DNA from: Prorocentrum cordatum
Taxonomy: Eukaryota > Sar > Dinophyceae > Prorocentrales > Prorocentraceae
DNA: 27,500 bases
Direction: 5' to 3'
Assembly (NCBI GenBank): GCA_963575745.1
Contig: CAUYUJ010002703.1
Coordinates: forward strand, 256,009 to 283,508
This document shows positions 19,541 through 27,500 of the stretch, in pieces. The notes beneath the pieces are model-generated. The model did no database searches and was not told where the DNA came from. It was given only the letters and a program-made list of their open reading frames with translations. Positions within the stretch are counted from its first letter, which is position 1. Every line of letters begins with the position of its first letter. Position numbers and translations under genes: made by a program.

Positions 19541-19850
19541 CCACCAACAACAACAACAACAACAACAACAACACTCAGTTTACCGTCATGCGCGATGCTT
19601 CCACACGAAGCATGCGACTATGATGATTACCATCCACGCAACAGGGGGACTATTGTTCTATAACGGGGCCCGTTATTCTCATTCCCAGATATCCCGCCCA
19701 ATGAAGTCTTGCAAACACCTCCTCCGAAAATTTCAACCGATCCCGCCTCGAAAGCACGTGCCCGCCAATGGAACCCCAGCGAAGGACAGGATTGCCTTGG
19801 TGGGGATGGGGGCTGTCGGCGGTGAGGCAAGGACCTGGCCGTGAATAGAA
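19320..19850 (+). repeat. Composite cassette, diverged copy
   Basis: Left block (GCTGTTGTTGTTGTAGCC, GTGCGAGCCCCGGGG, TCAACAATAATTATTCTTCA) is well kept. The CAA array (19495-19572) is the longest pure one. The right block is strongly diverged, retaining little more than GTGCCCGCCAATGGAA. Confidence 0.6.
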
Positions 19851-19864
19851 AGGGAGGAAGTCTC

Positions 19865-20720
19865 GAGCAGGGCTGCTGTTGTTGGGAGCGGCGCCAATGC
19901 TGAAGAAAGTAGGGCGCTAGTCCAGCGTAAAACAAAACGAAACCTCGAGCGGGAACGCTGGTTTTGTTGGGACGGCGGCTTTCGGCGACGAGGAGGAACA
20001 CCGCCTTGAGCATAAAAGGAGGAGGCATCGAGCGGGAGCCGTGGTTTTGTCGGGACGGGGGCAGTCGGCGGCGAGGAACAGCACCGCCCCGAGGGAAAAA
20101 AAGGAAATCTCGAGCGGGAGCGCTGTTCTTGCTGGGAGCGGCACCAATTCAAGAGAGAGTTGGGCGCCAGTCCAGCGTAAAACGGAAGGAAGCCTCGGGC
20201 GGGAGCGCTGGTTTTGTCGGGGCGGCAGCTTTCGGCGGCGAGGAGGAACACCGCTTTGAGTAAGAAGGGGAGCTACATCGAGCGGGAGCCGTGGTTTTGT
20301 CGGGACGGGGGCTGCTGGCGGCGAGGAACAGCACCGTATTCATGAAAAACGAGGAAATCTCGAGCGGGAGCGCTGTTCTTGCTGGGAGCGGCGCCGATTC
20401 AAAAGAGTTCCGGGCGCCACTCCAGCGTAAAACACAAGGAAATCTCGGGCGGGAGCGCTGGTTTTGTCGGGGCGGCGGTTTTCGGCGGCGAAGAGGAGCA
20501 CCGCCTCGAATAAAAAAGGGAGGAAACCTCGAGCGGGAACGTTGTTTTAGCTCCGGGCGGCGCCGATGAGAGAAACACTAGCGCGCCAGCCCAGGGTAAA
20601 ACGGAAGGAAGTCTCGAGCGGGAGCGCTGGTTTTGTTAGGACGGCGGCTTTCGGCGGCGAGCAAGAACACCAACCTTCAGTAAAAAAGAAAAAACCCTTG
20701 GGCGGGAACGTTGTTGTTGT
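19865..20720. repeat. 83-base satellite in 250-base trimers
   Basis: Each monomer starts with CGAGCGGGAGC or a close variant. Cores lie at 19867, 19951, 20034, 20116, 20201, 20284, 20366, 20451, 20535, 20620 and 20704, steps of 82-85. Three monomer types (A with GCTGGTTTTGT, B with CCGTGGTTTTGT, C with GCTGTTCTTGCTGGGAGC) repeat in the order A-B-C; the landmark TCCAGCGTAAAAC recurs at 19921, 20171 and 20421, exactly 250 apart. After 20451 one B monomer is missing. The shared CGGGAGCG core and the length (2 x 41) link it to the 41-base family. Confidence 0.9.
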
Positions 20721-21400
20721 TTGGGGGCCGGTTTTGGCGGTCCCCCAAACCGCTCGAGCGTTAGCCTCGTTTTCGATGATAACGTGGCCGGCGCCTCGGC
20801 GAGAGCGCGAAAGCGCCTTTAAGGCGTTCAAAAATAAAAAAATAAAAAAAAATCATTGTTAGCTCTCAACAGCAAGAACAACACCAACAACAACAATCAT
20901 TATAAGACTGTTCTTTCTTACTTGCCCGTGTGTCATTCAAAACGAGTTCCCCACACCCTCGATACCCGCCCTTTTTGTCTTCGAGCACACCCCTCTTGGG
21001 GGGGATTATTTCTCTTTGCGGGGGGCGGCGGGCTTAGACAGGCGGGCAAACCTGAACGGGCGGACACTCATTCGTGGGCTTACATGTGCCCGCCATTGGA
21101 ATTGGTGCGGGCCCTGCAAGAAAAGGAGGGGGAGAACGAGGGAGAGTGGGAGGAAGGGAGGGGGAGGGACGAACGAAAAGGGGAAACGCCAGGAGAGAAG
21201 GAGCGAAGAGGGGCGCGGTTGATTAGAGGCAGAGAGAGAAAGAGAGAGAGAGAGAAGAGAGAGAGAGAGGGGAAAGAGAGAGAGAGAGAGAAAGGAAGAG
21301 GGAGGGAGGAGGCAAGAGAGGGGAGGGAGAAGGGAGGAGGGAGAGGAGGGAGAGGGGATATGGCGAGAGCGCGATTCCTGAGTCAATTGTAGCGGCGTCC
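20704..21400 (+). repeat. Composite cassette, tandem copy 1
   Basis: Begins with a different left block (GTTGTTGTTGTTTGGGGG, then CGTTAGCCTCGTTTTCGAT) that is also seen at 23833-23995. From about 20868 to 21240 it is nearly identical to 21907-22275. Ends in GA-rich sequence (21225-21355) and GCGTCCTTGGCGCAGCGTGT. Confidence 0.8.
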
Positions 21401-22315
21401 TTGGCGCAGCGTGTTTCCTGAGCGTCGAAAGCGCGATTTCTGAATAAATTGCATGGGAGTCACAAGCGAAAGCGCAATTCCTGTATAACATATGTGGGGC
21501 TCTCTGGCGGGAGAGGGGCTCTTGAATAATTTGTGAGGAAGTCTTGATTGAATCGCGAGGAAGTCTCAAGCGGGAGTGCCGTTCCTGGGTAAATTGTGAG
21601 GAAGTCTCACATGGGGGCGGGGGTCTTGACTAAATTGCGAGGAGGTCACAAGCGGGAGCGCCCATCCTGAGTAAATTGTGAGGAAGTCTCAGGAGCGGGG
21701 GTCCAGAGTAAATTTGGAAGAAGTCTGAAGCGGGAACCGGTGTTGTTGTAATCCGGGGGGCCAGGGGGCCAGTTTGAGCACCAAGACTTCCCCTGTCAAA
21801 AAACAAGATGCGAGCGTCGAGGGGCACACTTTGATAGAGAAACAACAGCATGCACCGGTGAGGCGGGACCAACAATATTTATTCTTCAGCAGTGAAAGTT
21901 CAACGACAGCAAGAACAACACCAACAACAACAACAATCATTATAAGACTGTTCTTTCTTACTTGCCCGTGTGTCATTCAAAACGAGTTCCCCACACCCTC
22001 GATACCCGCCCTTTTTGTCTTCGAGCACACTCCTTTTGGGGGGATTATTTCTCTTTGCGGGGGGCGGCGGGCTTAGACAGGCGGGCAAACCTGAACGGGC
22101 GGACACTCATTCGTGGGCTTACATGTGCCCGCCATTGGAATTGGTGTGGGCCCTGCAAGAAAAGGAGGGGGAGAACGAGGGAGAGTGGGAGGAAGGGAGG
22201 GGGAGGGACGAACAAAGAGGGGAAACGCCAGGAGAGAAGGAGCGAAGAGGGGGGCGGTTGATTAGAGGCAGAGAGAGAGAGAGAGAGAAACAAAAAAAAC
22301 ATACATTTAGGAGAA

Positions 22316-22350
<35 letters not shown>

Positions 22351-22391
22351 AAGATAGGTAGAGAAAAGAAGAAAGAGAGAGAGACAGAGGG

Positions 22392-22423
<32 letters not shown>

Positions 22424-23110
22424 CAGAGAAAAGAAAGAGGGAGGGAAGAGGCAGGAGTGGGGAGGGAGAAACGAGGAGGGAGAGGAGGGAGAGGGGATAG
22501 GGCAGAGGGGCATACGGATGAGGGAAGAGAGGAAGGAGAGAGAAGGGAGGAGAGGAGGGAGGAGGGAGGAGGAGCAGGAACGTAAGAGCGTGAACGCTCG
22601 AGGAAGTCCTAGGCGAAAGCGCCGTTCCTGAAGGAAGTCTCGGGCGGGAGCCCACGACGGGCGGGCGATCCCCTGACGGACGGGTCGGGCGGGTGGGACA
22701 TTCAAGCGGGATGCCTGAGCATGGCCAGGGCGCGATTACTAAGTAAATTGTAACGGCGTCCTTGGCGCAGCGTGTTTCCTGAGCGTCGAAAACGCGATTT
22801 CTAAATTGCATGGTAAGCACAAGCGGGAGCGTAACTCCTGTATAAAATGTGAAGGGTTCTCTGGCGGGAGCGGGGGTCTTGATTACATTGCAAGGAGAAC
22901 TTAATTGAATTGCGAAGAAGTCTCCAGCGGGAGCGCCGTTCCTGGGTACATTGTGAGGAAGTCTCAGATGGGAGCGTGGGTCCTGATTAAATTGCGAGGA
23001 AGTCACAAGCGGGAGCACCGATCCGAAGTAAATTCTGAGGAAGTCTCAGGAGCGGGGGTCCTGAGTAAATTTGGAGGAAGTCTGACGCGGGAGCCGTTGT
23101 TGTTGTAATC
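21365..23110. repeat. 41-base satellite runs between cassettes
   Basis: Runs at 21365-21745 and 22735-23100, less regular than at 19 kb, with GGAAGTCTCA, GCGGGAGCG and CCTGAGTAAATT words. They join one cassette to the next, so the repeating unit is array plus cassette. Confidence 0.75.
21738..22800 (+). repeat. Composite cassette, tandem copy 2
   Basis: Left block 21738-21905, CAA-type array, right block 21935-22270, long GA tract (22268-22560), then GGCGTCCTTGGCGCAGCGTG as in copy 1. TCATTATAAGACTGTTCTTT occurs at 20897 and 21937, giving a 1,040-base offset. Confidence 0.8.
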
Positions 23111-24091
23111 CGGGGGGGGGCAATGGGCACAGTTTGAGCATCAAGACTTTTCCTGCCAAAGAAACAGGGTGCGAGCGTCGAGGGGCACACTTTGATTGCG
23201 AAAAAACAGTATGTACCGGTGAGGGGGGGTCAACAATAATTATTCTTCAGAGATGAGAACTCAACAACAACAACATCAACAACAACAATAACAACAATAA
23301 CAACAGCAACAACAACAACAACAACAATCATTGTAAGACTGTTGGTTGTTACTGGCGCGCGTATCTTGCATTTTGTATACCCCAACCCTCGATACCCGCC
23401 CACGTCGTCTTCGATTGCACCCCCTTTGGGGGGGGAATCTCTCCCTTGTCGGCCAATGACTGAAGTGCGAAGAAGTCTCGAGCGAGAGCGCCGTTCCTGA
23501 ATTCGGGGGCCTCTCTGGCCAGGGGCTCTCGGATCACCTATGGAGAAATATCGAACGGGAGCCCTTGTCGCCGTGTCCGGGTCTCCACCAACTTGCCTGA
23601 ATTACGGGACAGTCTTGAGCGAGAGCGCCGTTCCTGAGTTCGGGGGCCTTCTTGGCCAGGGGCTCTCGGAGTAAATCGTGAGGAAGTGTCGAGCAGGAGC
23701 CCTTGTCGTCGTGCCTGGGCCTCCGCTTAATTGAATTGCGAGAAGTCTCGAGCGAGAGCGCCGTTCCTGAGTTCGGGGGCATCTTTGGCCAGGGTGTCTA
23801 GGGGTAAATTGTGAGGAAGTATCGAACGGGAGCCATTGTTGTCGTAGCTGGGCCTCTAAGGGCCCACATTTAGAGCCAAGCCAACGCTCGAACGGTAGCT
23901 TCGTTTTCATAGAAAATGTAGCCAGCGTCGAGGCGAGAGCGCGCGGAACCGTATCCAGAGATCAACAATAATTATTCTCCAGAAACGAATATTCAACAAC
24001 AACACCAACAACAACAGCAGCAACAGCAACAACAACAACAGCAACAGCAACAGCAACAGCAACAACAACAACGATAACAACAGCAACATCG

Positions 24092-24124
<33 letters not shown>

Positions 24125-24225
24125 CCAACAATAACAACAACAACAACAACAACAACACCAACACCAACAACAACAACAACACCAACAACAACAACAGCAG
24201 CAACAACAACGCAACAAACATAATC
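23092..24225 (+). repeat. Composite cassette, two rightmost copies
   Basis: One copy has left block 23092-23262, CAA array 23265-23328 and a short right block to 23455. After a 41-base-family run (23460-23830, interspersed with TTCGGGGGC-TCT-TGGCCAGGG units) a second left block (23833-23995) leads into a 220-base CAA/CAG array (23995-24220) with no right block. Confidence 0.75.
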
Positions 24226-24293
24226 CTCATCACGGATCCCCACTCCAGCCACGCACCCAGGGACAATGAATGACCGTTCGATCCCCTCACTCG

Positions 24294-24480
24294 TATATAT
24301 ATATATATATATATATAGTCGTATCCGCCACCCTGCACTAAGCCCAGAGGCACAACTTGGAGTAACCTCAAGTCCTTCGGGTCCTCAGCCCTCAACGATA
24401 CAGTATTAACAAGTCCATGCCCATTCAAAATCATATTTCAAGGGCTTCCCGCATGCCAGAACAACGGGAGGATGGGCAAC
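24294..24480. other. TA dinucleotide tract and 3' flank of gene 3
   Basis: TA repeat at 24294-24316, then unique sequence up to the gene 3 stop. A minus frame beginning MILNGHGLVNTVSLRAEDPK is present but has no supporting splice site; it may simply be 3' untranslated sequence. Confidence 0.4.
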
Positions 24481-24494
24481 AACGTGGGGTATGT

Positions 24495-24659
24495 TCACAC
24501 GAATAGGCCCTCGGACATCATATTCTGGGCCAACTCCTTCAAGAACTTGACCAGCTGCTTATGCTCGCTGGTCCAAATGTCCTGGGGCTGCTCATTCTTG
24601 ATGTAGTCCCGGGAATGCCATAGCACCTGGAGGAGGATGCTGAGCTCATCATTCTCCTC
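24495..24659 (-). CDS. Gene 3 terminal exon
   Basis: Acceptor GATCAGTAG|GAGGAG, then 54 codons and TGA at 24497-24495. It has no ATG at its start and would be missed by ORF calling that requires one. Contains IKNEQPQDIWTSEHKQLVKF and a final helix with paired Met. The residue mix and lack of stops make it a convincing exon; the opposite strand is interrupted. Confidence 0.65.
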   Translation of the reverse strand, partial: EENDELSILLQVLWHSRDYIKNEQPQDIWTSEHKQLVKFLKELAQNMMSEGLFV

Positions 24660-27201
24660 CTACTGATCCTCCTCGCTCCTGCTCCTGCACTCCCTGCTTC
24701 TCTTGCTCTTCATCCAATCCAACTCCTCCCCGGGCTCGCCACTGCGCCTCGACGACGAAGTTCCTCATGATGTCTTCCTCGACTATCTCAAACGCGTGCC
24801 GGTTCGGCGCGGAAAGAACCAGCTGCAAATGCTTAGCTTGAGTGGTCAAGACCTTACTGCACGCCTCCGTGGCGTTCTTCAGGCTGTCAATGAGCGTGAT
24901 AATCTGGCTCCTCCAAGGTCCAATGGGCAGTCAGAGGAGAAAGAGGGGGGAAGATCCCACCAGCCCTCTGGGTCTAGGTGGTCAAACGAAATTCTCTGTC
25001 TTCTTCCAAACCACTCTTCCCATCGGGGAGGGGTACTTACACTCCCCATGCACTCCCTGAGGTTTTTTTCGGCGGGGGCCTCGAGGTGTCAGAGGGTCCT
25101 TTTTCGCCCAAGATGGCTCCAAGAGGGCCTCCGATGCTCCAAGATGGCCTCCAAGGTGGCTCAAGATAGCGCAAACTGACCTCCAACACGGCTCCAAGAA
25201 ACAAAACGAGGGCCACAAGACTCGGAGCCCCTTCGGGACCCCCCCAAGAAGCCCAAACCCTTCAACAACCTAAGGAAAACCAATGATGCTTGCATTCTTG
25301 CCTTTTCGCTTGCGATGCGCGTGTAAGGCCTCAAGATGGCCCCAACATGGCCCCAAAAAAGGCCTCCAGAGGGGCCGAAGAGGCCCCCCCGACGGACCCG
25401 AGAGCGCTCAAGATCGCCACAACAGGAACCTAGGAGGCGATTTGAGGGCCCCAGATGGGAGGCAAATGTCGGCCCCCCCTCCTTTGACCGATGGCCTCCA
25501 ATATTGCCTCACGAGGCCCTCCAGGGCTCCCAAGGGACGGCCCCAAGAGGGCCGCAAGCGATCTCCAGGAGGGCCCCCAGACGGCCCCAAGAGCTTCCAA
25601 GAGCGCCCCAAGGGCGTCCCACGAGGGCCCCAAGAGGCAGTTCGCCTCCTGCTCCTCCTCCTCCTCCTCCTCCTCCTCCTCCTCCTCATCCGCCTTCTCC
25701 GCCTTCTCCTCCTCCTCCTCCTCCTCCTCCTCCTCCTCCTCCTCCTCCTCCTCCTCCTCCTCCTCCTCTCGTCCCCCCGCGGGCCCCAGGGATGGCCCGA
25801 AGAGGCTCTTCAAGGTCACCCCCTTACTCCTAGAGCCCAGAGGTCTCTATGTTCATCCTGGCTACCCGCTGTTTGTTTAACTGTATGTGTCACTTCGCCC
25901 CTTTCCGCGTCAACTCCCATGGGCAACGTTTCTGAACGGGCTGGTGCGGATACGCGAACCGCGAAGACTTGGAAGGGGTTGTTCCCAAACTCTCATCAAG
26001 TTCCTGTCCAGATTCCCGGTGGACACCATCTGCTTCTCCTGCCTCAGGACCGTCGCCGCTTCGCGTGGGATGGTTGCCTGCGGGCGCTCCAAATCGATGG
26101 TCACACCCCACGGGAAGTCTCTCCTACGGGGCCCAAAAGATACGCACACACCGCCACTGCCCGTGTCCCCCGCCCCCCGCCCACCCTCCTCGCCATCTCC
26201 TGTTTCCCAAGAGAGGAAGAAAGAGGGACACCATACAGGCGGGAGCCCAGGGTTCACAGCGGGTTCTGAAAGGCTTGCTCTTGCTTGTCAATTTCCCCTG
26301 GGCGCCCAGATAGATTGTCTCAACTCCTCGTTCGGGGATCCCTGGGAGGCGCGTTGACCGCAATACTGGCGTAGAGTTGTGAAGCCCCAGATCTCCCGAA
26401 CTGCTCGGGGGTCCAGGTGTTCTTCATGGCCTGGTCGTCTCCAATCTTCAGCCCCACGGAGGTAATCGTCTCAACGCCAGTGCATCCCAGCGCGGTGTTG
26501 GCATGGATCTCCTCTAGGCGAAGGAAAAGAGGAGGAACAGCGAACGCCGATGGCGCTCCGCGCGTGCGCCCCTTGAGGTCGCCAGTCCAGAGAAAAGAAA
26601 GGAGAGGACAAGACTACGAGTCAATGGGGGACAGCGGGCTCGAGAGGAAAACAAACAAGGGAGAAGGAGGAGGAGGAGGAGGAGGAGGAGGAGGAGGAGG
26701 AGGAGGAGGAGAGGGAGGAGGACAAGTGCACAAGAGAGAAACGAGCAAGAGGTCAGGGGTGACGGGGAGAGGGAGGAGAAGAGGGGAAGAACCACGAGGG
26801 AGAAAAAATGAGGAGGCGGGGGAGGAGCGCATGCGGGAGAACAAGAGGAAGGAGTGCTATGCATAGATATGTAAACCAATCTGGATATCTGCAGCGGGAG
26901 AGAGAGAGAGAGAGAGAGAAAGCGAGATAGAGAACGAGCGAGAGAGAGAGAGAGAGAAGCACGAAACAAGCAAACAACGAGAAAGAGGAAACAAGCCCAA
27001 ACACAATTCAAAAACAAAGAGCGGAGAGGATGGAACAGAGCTGACGTCCTCCAGGGCCAGCCTGCCTGGGTGGGTCGGGGAGAAGCGGTTCCCGCCGGCC
27101 ATGATGGCGAACTTGATATCGACACCCTCGGCGCCTTCGTCCCAGATCGGCTGCAGGTGGGCGTTGAGGTGGGTGTCCCAGTCGTGCGGGTCGACGGACA
27201 C
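24495..27201 (-). CDS. Gene 3: multi-exon protein of unknown function, 3' end complete
   Basis: Exons 27201-27049 (51 codons, VSVDPHDWDTHLNAHLQPIW), 26511-26327 (EIHANTALGCTGVETITSVG), 26123-26004 (RDFPWGVTIDLERPQATIPR), 24910-24748 (SQIITLIDSLKNATEACSKV) and 24659-24495 (EENDELSILLQVLWHSRDYI, ending EGLFV and TGA). All joins keep frame, and the sum is 262 codons including the stop. Three introns are GA-AG (GAG|GACGTC, CGAG|GAGTTG, ACAG|GAACTT) and one is GC-AG (GAG|GCGCAG); every acceptor is AG|G. The third exon could instead stop at 25910 if not spliced, which would split the region into two genes. Acidic and helical, with no signal peptide in the part seen and no recognised domain. The first acceptor (CCCTCCAG|GTGTCC) shows that the gene starts upstream, probably beyond 27500. 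Confidence 0.65.
25085..25800. repeat. Degenerate CCAAGAGGGCC-type repeat and CTC microsatellite in a gene 3 intron
   Basis: Loose repeats of CAAGATGGCC, CCAAGAGGGCC and GGCCCCAAGAG from 25085 to 25640, then a CTC array at 25648-25768 broken by CGCCTTCTC. All within the proposed 1,093-base intron 24911-26003. Confidence 0.7.
26512..27048. repeat. Gene 3 intron with GGA and GA microsatellites
   Basis: The proposed GA-AG intron contains GGA at 26662-26712 and GA at 26898-26958. Long open frames here follow the repeats, not coding sequence. Confidence 0.7.
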
Positions 27202-27500
27202 CTGGAGGGCAGTGGCGACACGCATCACCCCATCAACCCCTCCTCCAACCTGCCCCACACACCCCCGACGTCAGGATTTATTCAGGACGTCGACCCCCAG
27301 AGGTCTCGACCCATTCCGCAGGTCCAGCTGTTCATTCTGAGTCATGGTTTGACGGCCCCGAGGCCCAGGCCCAGTAAAGGCCCCCAAAGGCCGAACATAG
27401 CGAAAACCCTTCCGTCGTGCTTTTTGCACGGGTCGAGGGGGTATGGAACTCCCCTCTCGCTCACCCCCCTCGCACCCCCTACACCACCTCGCCTCCCCCC
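27202..27500. other. Upstream intron or flank of gene 3
   Basis: C-rich sequence on the plus strand, without a frame that looks coding. The gene 3 acceptor at 27202 implies that it is intron. Confidence 0.5.

Noticed and set aside
20547-22302. Near-identical minus frames in the two tandem cassettes (ending FARLSKPAAPRKEK)
   Set aside because: Identity comes from the recent duplication; the other, diverged copies do not keep the frame.
1-27500. Spliced-leader gene, tRNA or rRNA genes
   Set aside because: No spliced-leader core, tRNA-like cloverleaf or rRNA-like conserved stretch was found on either strand by eye.

Overview
This is nuclear DNA from a eukaryote, most likely a dinoflagellate. 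The evidence is the gene architecture. There are many short exons separated by introns of about 55 to 1,100 bases, and 3' splice sites are nearly always AG followed by G. The introns start with GT, GC or GA, and the same 3 to 8 bases often occur at both exon-intron junctions. GA and GC donors with an AG|G acceptor are documented for dinoflagellate genomes. The high GC content, the dense triplet microsatellites and the lack of any bacterial-type operon, tRNA or rRNA fit. The species is inference; a Prorocentrum-like genome would suit, but nothing here proves it.

The convincing exons lie on the minus strand. Gene 1 (about 2,579-7,557) has at least eight phase-compatible exons, including one of 1,671 bases, and encodes roughly 890 residues of an unrecognised soluble protein. 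More minus-strand exons at 1,965 and 1,209 may be its 3' end or a further gene. Gene 2 (about 11,269-13,942, perhaps from 14,713) is a set of short exons, part Cys-rich and part Ala/Pro/Gln-rich. It may be one gene or two, because a stop and a start codon overlap at 12,600-12,604. A small single-exon gene for a predicted secreted protein follows at 10,879-11,205. Gene 3 (24,495-27,201, continuing off the right edge) has five phase-compatible exons with a clear stop. None of the proteins matched a family I could name, so no pathway is assigned.

The space between genes is built from repeats. From 0 to 10.7 kb there are pairs of diverged dispersed repeats (1.37/8.15 kb, 2.16/10.41 kb, 0.67/3.36 kb, 8.06/8.64 kb) and long GGA, GAC and CCT microsatellites, many of them inside introns. 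At 15.1-16.36 kb two ~11-12-base minisatellite arrays face each other as an inverted repeat around a ~515-base centre, like a foldback element. From 16.9 to 17.9 kb there is a 21-base minisatellite organised into ~315-base higher-order units. From 17.05 to 24.2 kb there is a mosaic of a 41-base satellite, an 83-base derivative in 250-base trimers, and a composite ~1 kb cassette with an internal CAA microsatellite. Two cassettes sit in near-identical tandem 1,040 bases apart.

Exon boundaries come from reading frame, phase and splice-site sequence only. No transcript or homology search was available, so first and last exons and the joins between weak exons are uncertain.
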